Of a DNA stretch of 64,000 bases, positions 1 to 7,916 are shown in pieces. A program made the position numbers and the translations under genes. The stretch's first letter is position 1. The number at the start of each line of letters is the position of its first letter. Under the pieces are notes generated by a model that was given only the letters and a program-made list of their open reading frames with translations, had not been told where the DNA came from and searched no databases. Source of the stretch: Bradyrhizobium sp. LTSP885 (GTDB lineage: Bacteria > Pseudomonadota > Alphaproteobacteria > Rhizobiales > Xanthobacteraceae); contig NZ_JYMT01000038.1 in the NCBI RefSeq assembly GCF_000938305.1, positions 380,136-444,135 of the forward strand, in the 5' to 3' direction.

Positions 1-1
1 G

Positions 2-700
2 CAGGGGCCGGATGCCGATGACGCCGGTTGTGCCGGCCGATCGCTCGAGCCGACATTGCCTTTGCTGACCCATGATATCGGCGGTTTGCGCATCGCGATC
101 GCCGGCGGCTATTTTCAAAAGAACGTGTTTCCCGAAGCGGTCGAGGCTGTCGCGCGTGTGGCGAAGGCACTCGGCGCCACGAAGACAATCGAATTGCCTG
201 AAGTCGCGCGCGCCCGCGCCGCCGCCTACATCATCACGACGACCGAGGGCGCCTCGCTGCATCTCGATCGCCTGCGCAAGCGTGCCAATGATTTCGATCC
301 CGCGGTGCGCGACCGCTTGATCGCGGGCGCAATGGTTCCGGCGCCCTATGTCGACAAAGCGCAGAAATTCCGCCGCTGGTATCGTGCAAAAGTGCTGGAG
401 CTGTTCAAGTCGGTCGATGTGATCCTGGCGCCCGCGACGCCCTGCACCGCGCCAAAACTCGGACAGGTCAACTTCGTGCTTGATGGCGCCGAACTGCCGG
501 TACGCGCCAATATCGGCATTCACACCCAGCCGATCTCGTTCATCGGTCTTCCCGTCGTCGCCGTGCCGGTGCCGCTGGAGCCGATGCCGATCGGCGTGCA
601 GCTCATCGCCGCGCCCTGGCGCGAGGACATCGCGCTGCGGGTCGCTTACGCGCTGGAACAGATGGGCGTCGCGGCAGCGCCGCCGCCGAGGGGACTCTAA
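2..700 (+). CDS. atzE: AtzE-type amidase, C-terminal part (5' end outside window)
   Basis: This is the C-terminal ~232 residues of an amidase-signature-family hydrolase. The reading frame is open from the first bases, so the start and the Ser-Ser-Lys catalytic core lie upstream. The segment reading LRIAIAGGYF and the end PMPIGVQLIAAPW are typical of the C-terminal half of this family. AtzE-type enzymes hydrolyse 1-carboxybiuret. The assignment rests mainly on context: the stop is 3 bases before an hpxZ/atzH gene and an allophanate hydrolase lies nearby, the known partners of AtzE. A TTG at 56 is only an internal codon. Another amidase-signature enzyme of the purine or ureide routes is possible. 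Confidence 0.8.
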   Translation, partial: QGPDADDAGCAGRSLEPTLPLLTHDIGGLRIAIAGGYFQKNVFPEAVEAVARVAKALGATKTIELPEVARARAAAYIITTTEGASLHLDRLRKRANDFDPAVRDRLIAGAMVPAPYVDKAQKFRRWYRAKVLELFKSVDVILAPATPCTAPKLGQVNFVLDGAELPVRANIGIHTQPISFIGLPVVAVPVPLEPMPIGVQLIAAPWREDIALRVAYALEQMGVAAAPPPRGL

Positions 701-703
701 ACC

Positions 704-1096
704 ATGGATATCGATCTACCCGACGTGCTCGCCGAGGTTACGGCGCAGTTCGAACGCTATGAAAGGGCGCTGATCTCCAACGACGTGGCGGTGCTCGACG
801 AGCTGTTCCGCAACGACAAGCGCACGCTCCGCTATGGCATCGGTGAAAACCTCTATGGCTATGACGAGATCATGGCGTTCCGCGCCGGGCGCTCGCCGGT
901 CGGGCTGATGCGCAGCATCGACCGCACCGTGATCACGGCCTATGGCCGCGACACCGCGATCGCCTCGACGCTGTTCCATCGCGAGTCCGTGCCGGGCAGA
1001 GTGGGACGCCAGATGCAGACCTGGATTCGCTTCCCCGAGGGCTGGAGAATCGTCGCGGCCCATGTCAGCATCATCGACCAACCAAAGAGTGCTTGA
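704..1096 (+). CDS. hpxZ: HpxZ/AtzH family protein (DUF3225, SnoaL-like)
   Basis: A 130-residue single-domain protein of the DUF3225/SnoaL-like fold. AtzH of the cyanuric acid pathway has been proposed to convert 1,3-dicarboxyurea, the AtzE product, to allophanate, and HpxZ is the homologue in oxalurate catabolism. Published AtzH work points to Tyr22 and Arg46 as needed for catalysis. Tyr19 and Arg43 here sit at the same spacing with a constant offset of 3, so the pair looks conserved. The start ATG follows the amidase stop by 3 bases and its own stop lies 3 bases before the GntR gene, so the three are one transcript. It is likely cytoplasmic. Confidence 0.85.
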   Translation: MDIDLPDVLAEVTAQFERYERALISNDVAVLDELFRNDKRTLRYGIGENLYGYDEIMAFRAGRSPVGLMRSIDRTVITAYGRDTAIASTLFHRESVPGRVGRQMQTWIRFPEGWRIVAAHVSIIDQPKSA

Positions 1097-1099
1097 GGC

Positions 1100-1837
1100 A
1101 TGAGCCTGGACGATCTTCCAACACGCGCACCGCAACCGCAGGGCACCGAGCCCGAGGTAACGGTGCGCCGCGTCGATCGCCCGGCCTCGTCGCTGGACAA
1201 GGTGACCCGCGCCGAGGAACTCCGGCTGCAACTCGCCGACGAGATCGTGCGCGGTACGCTGGCGCCGGGCGCCGCCCTCGACGAGACCGAGATCGCGCGC
1301 CGCTTCAACGTCTCGCGCACCCCGGTGCGCGAAGCGCTGCGGCAGCTTGCGGCCTCTGGCCTGATCGATGCCCGCGCGCATCGTGGCGCGGTGGTGGCGC
1401 GGCCTTCGCTTGAACGGCTGACCGGCATGTTCGAGGCGATGGCCGAACTGGAGGCGATGTGCGCCGGCCTTGCCGCCGAGCGCATGACGCCGGCGGAGCG
1501 CAACACGCTGGAGACGATCCACGAGGAATTGCGGGTGCTGAGCTACACCGGCAATCCCGACCGTTTCCACGAGGTCAATGAGCGCTTCCACAACGCGATC
1601 TATGCCGGATCGCAGAACGCCTATATCGCCGAGATGACGCTGGCCACCCGCGTGCGCGTGCAGCCGTTCCGCCGCGCCCAGTTCCGCAATCTCGGGCGAT
1701 TGGCAAAGTCCCACGCCGAGCACGACCGCGTCGTCGTCGCCATCATGCGCGGCGACAAGGCCGGCGCGGCGGCCGCGATGCGCGCCCATATCGAACTGGT
1801 GCGCGGGGAGTATGAGATTTACGCGGTGTCGGTGTAG
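1100..1837 (+). CDS. GntR family transcriptional regulator (FCD/FadR-type)
   Basis: A 245-residue regulator. After a ~30-residue polar leader comes a GntR winged helix-turn-helix at about residues 35-95, with the typical ARRFNVSRTPVREALRQL recognition region. An all-helical FCD effector domain fills residues ~105-240, with an Asp/His-containing face. It is translated 3 bases after hpxZ, so it probably controls the amidase operon and perhaps the convergent allophanate hydrolase, with a ureide or carboxylated urea as effector. That effector is inferred from context only. The ATG at 1100 is preceded by a weak GAGG at 1094-1098 that overlaps the upstream stop. Confidence 0.88.
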   Translation: MSLDDLPTRAPQPQGTEPEVTVRRVDRPASSLDKVTRAEELRLQLADEIVRGTLAPGAALDETEIARRFNVSRTPVREALRQLAASGLIDARAHRGAVVARPSLERLTGMFEAMAELEAMCAGLAAERMTPAERNTLETIHEELRVLSYTGNPDRFHEVNERFHNAIYAGSQNAYIAEMTLATRVRVQPFRRAQFRNLGRLAKSHAEHDRVVVAIMRGDKAGAAAAMRAHIELVRGEYEIYAVSV

Positions 1838-1858
1838 GTTCGCGCAACGCATCAAGCG

Positions 1859-2003
1859 CGTCATTCCGGGGCGCCGCAAAGCGGCGAGCCCGGAATCCAT
1901 TCATCCGCATAAGATGTCGCTGGTTGGTCGGCGGGCTTTCCCTGAGACCGTCGCCTTGGTGGGATGGATTCCGGGCTCGCGCTTCGCGCGCCCCGGAATG
2001 ACG
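1859..2003. repeat. Dispersed palindromic intergenic repeat, family C (CGTCATTCCGGGG type)
   Basis: The stretch starts with CGTCATTCCGGGG and ends with CCCCGGAATGACG, so its two ends are inverted copies. Internal arms (GGAATCCAT and ATGGATTCC) pair as well. It fills the convergent gap between the GntR gene and the allophanate hydrolase gene, and could form a long hairpin that ends both transcripts. A shorter relative lies at 37259-37340. Confidence 0.85.
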
Positions 2004-2004
2004 A

Positions 2005-3795
2005 CTAGGAGGCCTTCTCCGCCATGAACGCGCGCCAGCCGCCATGCGCGGAGATATCCCTGGCGCCGTTGATTGCGGCGGGCTCAACGAGAAAGCCCTT
2101 CACCTCGCGCCCATCCGCAAGCCGGACCGTGCCGATCGACATCGGCGGCGGGATTGCGGCGACGAATGTTCCAAATGCGGCCGGTGACATCGCCCAGAGT
2201 TCGAGCTTGATCGCGGTGCCCGTGCCGGCCTCGACGCGCAGCATGCCGGGCTTCGGCGGCGTGGTGTCGAGCGCATAGAGCTTGTAATCCGGCGCAGTGA
2301 CGGCCTCTTCGACTAGCTGCGCGTCGAGCGCGGTCAATTCGCCGTTCAGCGCCATGCCGGAGAGATGAGCGCCGACCACCGCGATCGGAATCTCATCAGG
2401 CATCGCCACCGGTATCGCGGCGAGTGGCGGCTGCGGCAGCGACTTGGCTCCGATCGGCAGCTTCGTGTCGGCGTGGAAGGCGCGGCCGATGCTGGCAAGA
2501 TCGGCGTCGCGGCCGGCCGGCGCCAGCAGCGTAATGCCGAACGGCGCGCCGTCGGGCCGCATCGCTGACGGCAGCGCCAGCCCGCAGAGATCGAGCAGAT
2601 TGACGAAATTGGTGTAGGTGCCGAGCCGCGAATTGAGCTCGACCGGATTGGCCAGCACCTGCGCGGTCGAATAGATCGTCGGCGCCGTCGGCAGCACGAC
2701 CGCGTCGAGCTGCGCGAAGGCGCGTGCGGTGCTGGCGCGGAGCGCCTGCAGGCGGTACAGCGCGGAAAACGTGTCCGCCGCTGACAGCCGCGCGCCGGCC
2801 GCGGTGATCTCGCGGGTCACGGGATGAATGGCGTCGGGCGATGACGCCAGCAGGTTACGGATCACCAGATAACGTTCGGCGACCCACGGGCCTTCGTAGA
2901 GCAGCCGCGCGGTCTCGTAGAACGGCTCGAGGTCGAATTCGACCAGCGTTGCGCCGAGCGCTTCCCATCGCTTCAGCGCCTCGCCATAGGCCTTCTCCGA
3001 CGCGCGGTCGCCGAAGAAGATCAGCTGGCCGTTACGGGGAATGCCGAGCTTCGGTTGCGTTGGAAACGCCGCGAGGTCGCCCAGCGGCCGGTTGCGCGAG
3101 AACGGATCGGCACCGTCGGGGCCCGCCATCACGGCAAGCGCGGCCATCGCATCATCGACCGTGAGCGAGAACACCGAGATGCAGTCGAGCGTGCGGCACG
3201 CCGGCACCAGGCCCGCGGTCGAGATCAGCCCGAGGCTCGGCTTCAGGCCGACGATGTTGTTGAGCATCGCCGGCACGCGGCCGCTGCCGGCGGTATCGGT
3301 GCCGAGCGCGAGCGGCACCAGGCCGGCGGAGACCGCGACCGCCGAGCCCGAACTCGAGCCGCCCGGAATGAGATCGCCGCGCAGCGGATTTTTGGGAATG
3401 CCGTAGGGCGAGCGCACGCCGACCAGCCCGGTGGCGAACTGGTCGAGATTGGTCTTGCCGATGATGATGGCGCCGGCCTCGCGCAGTTTCGCAACCGCCG
3501 TGGAATCGTGCACCGGCAGATAGGAGAAGGCCGGGCAGGCGGCGGTGGTCGGCAGGCCCTTGACGTCGATATTGTCCTTCACCGCGACCGGCACGCCATG
3601 GAGCGGCAGTTGCACCGGGTCTTTCGTCGCGAGCCGCTCGGCCTCGGCGATGGCGTCGTTTTCGTCGCGCAGGCTGATGAAGATGGCGGGATCGTTGTGC
3701 TCGCGGATGCGCTGGTAGCTGCGCGCCACGGTTTGTGCCGGCGTCATGGTGCCGGCGCGGTGCGCAGCGACGATTGCAGCGACGGTTTCAGTCAC
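2005..3795 (-). CDS. atzF: Allophanate hydrolase
   Basis: Hydrolyses allophanate to ammonia and CO2, the last step of urea-carboxylase, biuret or cyanurate-type nitrogen release. The amidase-signature domain occupies about residues 1-440. The catalytic triad is visible as Lys in VAVKDNID, Ser in GGSSSGSAVA and Ser in GTDTAGSGR. The C-terminal ~150 residues form the second allophanate-hydrolase domain (DAQLVEEA, ELWAMSPAAFGTFV). The GTG at 3795 gives 596 residues, close to characterised AtzF (~605), and begins the first conserved helix. An upstream ATG at 3882 would add 29 poorly conserved residues. It converges with the atzE-hpxZ-GntR operon. Confidence 0.9.
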   Translation of the reverse strand: MTETVAAIVAAHRAGTMTPAQTVARSYQRIREHNDPAIFISLRDENDAIAEAERLATKDPVQLPLHGVPVAVKDNIDVKGLPTTAACPAFSYLPVHDSTAVAKLREAGAIIIGKTNLDQFATGLVGVRSPYGIPKNPLRGDLIPGGSSSGSAVAVSAGLVPLALGTDTAGSGRVPAMLNNIVGLKPSLGLISTAGLVPACRTLDCISVFSLTVDDAMAALAVMAGPDGADPFSRNRPLGDLAAFPTQPKLGIPRNGQLIFFGDRASEKAYGEALKRWEALGATLVEFDLEPFYETARLLYEGPWVAERYLVIRNLLASSPDAIHPVTREITAAGARLSAADTFSALYRLQALRASTARAFAQLDAVVLPTAPTIYSTAQVLANPVELNSRLGTYTNFVNLLDLCGLALPSAMRPDGAPFGITLLAPAGRDADLASIGRAFHADTKLPIGAKSLPQPPLAAIPVAMPDEIPIAVVGAHLSGMALNGELTALDAQLVEEAVTAPDYKLYALDTTPPKPGMLRVEAGTGTAIKLELWAMSPAAFGTFVAAIPPPMSIGTVRLADGREVKGFLVEPAAINGARDISAHGGWRAFMAEKAS

Positions 3796-3933
3796 GTGAG
3801 TTGGTCCCGTCCATTGAGCGGCAAGGCGGGCGGCGCCCTGCGCGAAGGAATTGCAGCCTGATCGAAGCAAGCGATGTGCCATTGTGTACATTTGGCCACC
3901 GGGTGCCACCAAGCAGATTGTCGCACGATGTCA

Positions 3934-3948
3934 GTTGTTTAAGACAAC
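3934..3948. promoter_or_regulatory. Candidate operator upstream of allophanate hydrolase (GTTGT-N5-ACAAC)
   Basis: GTTGTTTAAGACAAC is an inverted repeat with 5-bp arms around a 5-bp centre. It lies 5' of the allophanate hydrolase gene and just 3' of the MarR gene at 4054. Arms of this kind are common in MarR-type operators. Which regulator binds is not known; the MarR at 4054 and the GntR at 1100 are the nearest candidates. Confidence 0.45.
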
Positions 3949-4053
3949 CATACGCAAGCCGCACGGGTCGGTCGGGCAGATCCGTCGTGGCTTGTTTGCC
4001 TATTTCATGAGCAGTGTCATCCGAGCCCGGCGAACCGGCGCATCGCCTTGCCG

Positions 4054-4599
4054 CTAATCCGCTCCCGCGCTGCGCGCACGGACCAGTCGGCTCAGCATCT
4101 GCAGGAACTGCCGGCCATCCTTGTTGCCGAGCGGCGCCAGGGTCAATCGGTTGAACTCCTGAGCGAGCGCCCAGGCGCGCGCGGCCGCCTGCGTGCCGCG
4201 GGCCGTCAGCACCAGTTCGACGGCGCGCTTGTCGCGATCCGACCGCTTTCGCTTGATGAGGTCCTTGCCTTCCAGCTTCGCCAGTATCTTCACGAGATTG
4301 GGCAACTGGATGCGCAGCGCGTTCGCGACCTCGCTCTGGGTGACGGAGGGATTGTCGCGGACCGTGATCATGACCGAATGTTCGGCGGGCGAGAAGCCGG
4401 TCTCTGCGAAGTGCGGAAAGAACTCCTCGAAGATCTGGATCTGCAGCATGCGGATCATGAAGCCCGGCGTCTGCTGCAGCGCCGTCATATCGAGCGGCCG
4501 TTTCGAGTGTCCGTTCGCGACGTCGTCAGCAAGCGACTTGTTCGCGGGAGGGCTCGTTCGCTTGTGCATGGGCGCGTGATTCCCGAACCGAATTGACAT
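4054..4599 (-). CDS. MarR family transcriptional regulator
   Basis: A 181-residue winged-helix regulator of the MarR family. The DNA-binding core covers about residues 60-140 (HSVMITVRDN, then SEVANALRIQLPNLVKILAKLE, then the wing DRDKRAVELVLT). Long helices at both ends form the dimer interface. The ATG at 4599 is preferred over the TTG at 4605. Its start lies 11 bases from a perfect palindrome at 4611-4625, the likely autoregulatory operator shared with the divergent binding-protein gene at 4679. The neighbouring genes suggest an aromatic acid or its CoA thioester as ligand, but nothing in the sequence names it. Confidence 0.88.
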   Translation of the reverse strand: MSIRFGNHAPMHKRTSPPANKSLADDVANGHSKRPLDMTALQQTPGFMIRMLQIQIFEEFFPHFAETGFSPAEHSVMITVRDNPSVTQSEVANALRIQLPNLVKILAKLEGKDLIKRKRSDRDKRAVELVLTARGTQAAARAWALAQEFNRLTLAPLGNKDGRQFLQMLSRLVRARSAGAD

Positions 4600-4610
4600 C
4601 GCCAAAAATG

Positions 4611-4625
4611 CTTATATTATATAAG
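4611..4625. promoter_or_regulatory. Perfect 15-bp palindrome, likely MarR operator
   Basis: CTTATATTATATAAG is a perfect inverted repeat with a single central T, AT-rich in a GC-rich genome. It sits between the divergent MarR gene (start 4599) and the binding-protein gene (start 4679). MarR proteins commonly bind such sites over the -10 region of their own promoter. Confidence 0.7.
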
Positions 4626-4678
4626 TAATTTCGGCAGCATGAAGATTGCCGATCGGGTTGTAACGCTAGGAGGTCCGG

Positions 4679-5896
4679 ATGGGCCATGTTTTTTCGCGAT
4701 GCGCGATACGGCCACTGCTCGCCGTGGCCGGCTTGTTGCTCGCATCCGGCGCAGAGGCGCAGGACAAGGTCCGCATCGGTGTCCTGAACGATCAGTCCGG
4801 CGTGTTCTCGACCTATCAGGGCATCGGCTCGGTGATCGCCGCGCAGATGGCGGTCGAGGATTTTGGCGGCAAGGCCGCCGGCAAGCCGGTCGAGGTTGTT
4901 GCCGCCGATCACCAGAACAAGCCCGATATCGGTGTCGGTATCGCGCGGCGCTGGTACGAAAACGAAAATGTCGATGCGATCTTCGACCTGCCGAACTCGG
5001 CGATCGCGCTCGCGGTTGCCGCCATGAGCGAGCAGAAGAACAAGGTGTTCGTCGGTTCGGGCGCCGGCACGGCGCTGCTGACCGGCGAAAAATGCACACC
5101 GAACACCGTGCACTGGACCTACGACACCTATGCTTATGGCCGCGGCCTCGGCCGCGCCGTGGTCGCGCAAGGCGGCAAGAAATGGTTCTTCCTCACGGCC
5201 GATTATGCGTTCGGCCACGACCTCGAAAAGCAGGCGATGGAAGCGGTCAAGGCCGCCGGCGGCGAGGTGGTCGGCGCGGTCCGCCATCCGCTCGGAACCG
5301 CCGACTACGCATCCTTCCTGCTGCAGGCCCAGGCGTCCGGCGCCGACGTCATCGGCATCGCCAATGCCGGCGACGACACCATCACCTCGATGAAGCAGGC
5401 GGCCGAATTCGGCCTGACCGCGAAGCAGAAGCTGGTCGGCCTGATCCTCGGCATGAATGGGCTGCCGGCCCTGACGCTGAAGGCGGCGCAGGGCGCGCAG
5501 ATCATGAACCCGTTCTACTGGGATCTGAACGAAGGTACGCGCAGCTTCGCCAAGCGCTTTGCCGCGCGCCACCCGCAGAACAATTATCCGAACGACATGC
5601 AGGCCGGCGTCTATGCGTCGGTCATTCACTACCTCAAGGCCGTCGACAAGGTCGGCGGCGCCGGTGACGGTCGTGCCGTGGTCGCGGCGATGAAGGCGCT
5701 CCCGACCGACGACCCGCTGTTCGGAAAAGGTTACATCCGCGCCGACGGCCGCAAGATCCATCCGCTCTATTTGCTCGAGGTCAAGAAGCCCGAGGAATCG
5801 CAGTCGAAATGGGACCTGCTGAAAGTCGTGGCCACGGTGTCCGGCGAGGACGCGTTCCGGCCCGAAAAGGATGGCGGCTGTCCGTTGCTGAAATAG
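4679..5896 (+). CDS. ABC transporter periplasmic substrate-binding protein (branched-chain amino acid type)
   Basis: A 405-residue periplasmic binding protein of the Leu/Ile/Val-binding (type I fold) family. It has a Sec signal peptide ending near residue 25 (AEA|Q). The mature part starts DKVRIGVLNDQSG, the usual first strand and substrate loop. A strong ribosome site AGGAGG (4668-4673) precedes the ATG. No permease or ATPase is adjacent, so it must feed a transporter encoded elsewhere; LivHMGF at 21046-24406 is the nearest. It is a close paralogue of the protein at 9780-10991, sharing the ADHQNK and NPFYWD/EAFYWD segments and the DGGCPLLK/DGGCSLVK C-terminus. Next to feruloyl-CoA synthase, it probably binds an aromatic acid. 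Confidence 0.88.
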   Translation: MGHVFSRCAIRPLLAVAGLLLASGAEAQDKVRIGVLNDQSGVFSTYQGIGSVIAAQMAVEDFGGKAAGKPVEVVAADHQNKPDIGVGIARRWYENENVDAIFDLPNSAIALAVAAMSEQKNKVFVGSGAGTALLTGEKCTPNTVHWTYDTYAYGRGLGRAVVAQGGKKWFFLTADYAFGHDLEKQAMEAVKAAGGEVVGAVRHPLGTADYASFLLQAQASGADVIGIANAGDDTITSMKQAAEFGLTAKQKLVGLILGMNGLPALTLKAAQGAQIMNPFYWDLNEGTRSFAKRFAARHPQNNYPNDMQAGVYASVIHYLKAVDKVGGAGDGRAVVAAMKALPTDDPLFGKGYIRADGRKIHPLYLLEVKKPEESQSKWDLLKVVATVSGEDAFRPEKDGGCPLLK

Positions 5897-5931
5897 GCAG
5901 CGTGTGCTGCAGTCCGATCGGAGGCTCCGTC

Positions 5932-7740
5932 ATGCCAGACCCCGCGGTGGTACAGCCGGCCCTCGAGCTCAGCTTTCTCGATGCCGATGTCAGTGTCGAG
6001 CGGCGTCCCGACGGCGCCCTTGTGCTTCGCACCGAGGTGCCGTTCGCGCCGACGGATGCGCTGCTGCACAATTATCTCCGCGAATGGGCGGAGGCGCGCC
6101 CGGACCAGACCTTTCTCGCGGAACGAACCGCAGATGGCAGCGCCTGGCGGACCATCAGCTATGGCGAAGCCCATCAGGCGGCAACGCGGCTCGCGACAGC
6201 CTTTGCGGCGCGAGAGCTGGGGCCGTCCCGTCCGATCCTGATCCTCTCCGGCAACAGCATTGCGCACCAGCTGGTCGCGCTCGGCGCAATGATGGCCGGC
6301 ATTCCCTATGCGCCGCTGTCGGTCGCCTATTCCACCATGAGCGGCGATTTCGGCAAGCTCCGTGCGATCCTGCGGAGTCTCGATCCCGGAATGGTCTTTG
6401 CAGCCGAGGCGGCGCCGTTCGCGCGCGCATTGGCAATCGACGAGATGAAGGGCCGCGCGATCGTGCTGGGCGAGGGACACGCGGAGGTCGCCGGCGCGCT
6501 GGCGCTGCAGTCGCTGCTGGTCGATCCGGCCGATGTGGCGGTGTCGCATCGCGCCCGCGAGCTGCCATCGCAAACGGTTGCAAAAATTCTCTTCACCTCG
6601 GGCTCGACCGGCATGCCCAAGGGCGTACCGACCACGCACCGGATGATGTGCACGTCGCAATCGCAGATCGCCGTGATGTGGCCGTTCCTGCGCGATCACA
6701 CGCCTGTCATCCTCGATTGGCTGCCCTGGAGCCATGTGTTCGGCGGCTCGTTCAGCTTCAACACCGTGCTCCGCTATGGCGGCACGCTCTACATCGACGA
6801 CGGCAAGCCGATACCCGGCGAGTTTGCGCGGACGATCCGCAATCTCCGCGAGGTCAGGCCGACACTGTACTGGAATGTTCCGAGAGGCTACGAGCTGCTG
6901 CTTGCGGTGCTCGAGAGCGATGCCGAGGTTCGGCAAAGCTTCTTCGGCGATCTCGCGCTGATGTTCTACGCCGGCGCCAGCCTGCCGGCGCCGCTGTGGC
7001 GGGATCTGGTGACGATCGGACAGCGCGCCAGCGGCCGCGTCATTCCGATGACCACGAGCTGGGGGCTCACCGAAACCGCGCCGTCGATCACCATGATCAA
7101 CCGCGCCGTGCTGGCGCCGGGCAATATCGGGATTCCGATGCCGGGACTCGCGCTGAAACTGGTGCCGCACCAGGGCAAGCTCGAGGCGCGCGTGCGCGGA
7201 CCGAACGTGATGAACGGTTACTGGAACGCGCCCGAGGCCACCGCGGCGGCGTTCGACGAGGAGGGATATTTCCGCACCGGCGACGCCGTCATCCTCGCCG
7301 ATCCCGACGATGCCACGCAGGGTGTGATGTTCGATGGGCGGACGACGGAAGATTTCAAGCTTTTGACCGGAACCTGGGTCGATGCCGCCGCGATCCGGCT
7401 GCGCGCGCACGCCGCGATGGCGGGCCTGATCAATGACGTCGTGGTGACCGGCGCCGATCGCGACGACGTCGGGTTGTTGCTGTTATGCGCCGCCGGCCAC
7501 GATCCCGACGACCCCGCCTATCGCGGCAGACTAGCCGCGGCGCTGCTTCGTCTTAACCAGGGCGTGACCGGCGCGTCGCAATGCGTCGCGCGCGCCATCA
7601 TCATGCGACAGCCGCCGAGTTTCGATTCCGGGGAAATCACCGAGAAGGGGTCGTTGAATGCGCGGCTGATCCGCGAGCGCCGCGCCGAGCTCGTCGAGGC
7701 GCTGCATCGCGGCAGCCATCCTGACATGATCGGCGGCTGA
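5932..7740 (+). CDS. fcs: Feruloyl-CoA synthase
   Basis: A 602-residue ANL-superfamily acyl-CoA ligase that should activate ferulate or other hydroxycinnamates with ATP and CoA. The AMP-binding P-loop is seen at ILFTSGSTGMPKG (~residue 220), the A5-type motif at SWGLTETAPS, and the hinge/C-terminal domain from YFRTGDAV onward. The C-terminal TEKGSLNARLI region supplies the late catalytic Lys. The start is the ATG at 5932 behind GGAGG, not the longer open frame. It lies 35 bases after the binding-protein gene and is probably cotranscribed with it. The hydratase/lyase and vanillin dehydrogenase that normally follow are not in the window. Confidence 0.87.
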   Translation: MPDPAVVQPALELSFLDADVSVERRPDGALVLRTEVPFAPTDALLHNYLREWAEARPDQTFLAERTADGSAWRTISYGEAHQAATRLATAFAARELGPSRPILILSGNSIAHQLVALGAMMAGIPYAPLSVAYSTMSGDFGKLRAILRSLDPGMVFAAEAAPFARALAIDEMKGRAIVLGEGHAEVAGALALQSLLVDPADVAVSHRARELPSQTVAKILFTSGSTGMPKGVPTTHRMMCTSQSQIAVMWPFLRDHTPVILDWLPWSHVFGGSFSFNTVLRYGGTLYIDDGKPIPGEFARTIRNLREVRPTLYWNVPRGYELLLAVLESDAEVRQSFFGDLALMFYAGASLPAPLWRDLVTIGQRASGRVIPMTTSWGLTETAPSITMINRAVLAPGNIGIPMPGLALKLVPHQGKLEARVRGPNVMNGYWNAPEATAAAFDEEGYFRTGDAVILADPDDATQGVMFDGRTTEDFKLLTGTWVDAAAIRLRAHAAMAGLINDVVVTGADRDDVGLLLLCAAGHDPDDPAYRGRLAAALLRLNQGVTGASQCVARAIIMRQPPSFDSGEITEKGSLNARLIRERRAELVEALHRGSHPDMIGG

Positions 7741-7776
7741 GCGCGACCGTCGCCGCAGCCGTCAGCCGTTTTATTT

Positions 7777-7790
7777 GTTGCTAAGGCAAC
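7777..7790. promoter_or_regulatory. GTTGC-N4-GCAAC palindrome (candidate shared operator, copy 1)
   Basis: GTTGCTAAGGCAAC lies in the gap between the convergent feruloyl-CoA synthase and MarR genes. Read on the minus strand it gives TTGCCTTAGCAAC, which aligns with copies before the esterase (14090-14103) and before the ABC transporter (19374-19387). No annotated gene starts just beside it; the only start-like signal is the orphan RBS-ATG at 7850-7862. Confidence 0.55.
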
Positions 7791-7849
7791 TAATTTATGC
7801 GAGCGTTTTTGGAAAGTGAAGGGATGAGCCGGCCAACGGCTCGCCTGTC

Positions 7850-7862
7850 GGGAGGAACAATG
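7850..7862 (+). other. Orphan ribosome-binding site and ATG without a gene
   Basis: GGGAGGAACA followed by ATG is a good translation start about 70 bases downstream of the palindrome at 7777-7790. The frame it opens runs antisense into the MarR gene and does not look like a protein. It looks like the surviving front of a gene whose body has been deleted, or a leader for a lost neighbour. Confidence 0.4.
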
Positions 7863-7916
7863 GATTGCTGCGCAATGCGAGCAACGCGGATGGGCGCCGG
7901 CGCCGGGGCGCTGCCG

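Noticed and set aside
716..1900. Long minus-strand open frame (394 codons) across hpxZ and the GntR gene
   Set aside because: It is the antisense shadow of two clear genes in GC-rich DNA, Arg/His-rich with no recognisable domain.
5767..7410. Minus-strand open frame of 547 codons
   Set aside because: Antisense to feruloyl-CoA synthase; no motifs.
5904..7436. Plus-strand 510-codon frame overlapping feruloyl-CoA synthase
   Set aside because: It is the +1 shadow of the synthase, very rich in Arg and lacking ANL motifs.
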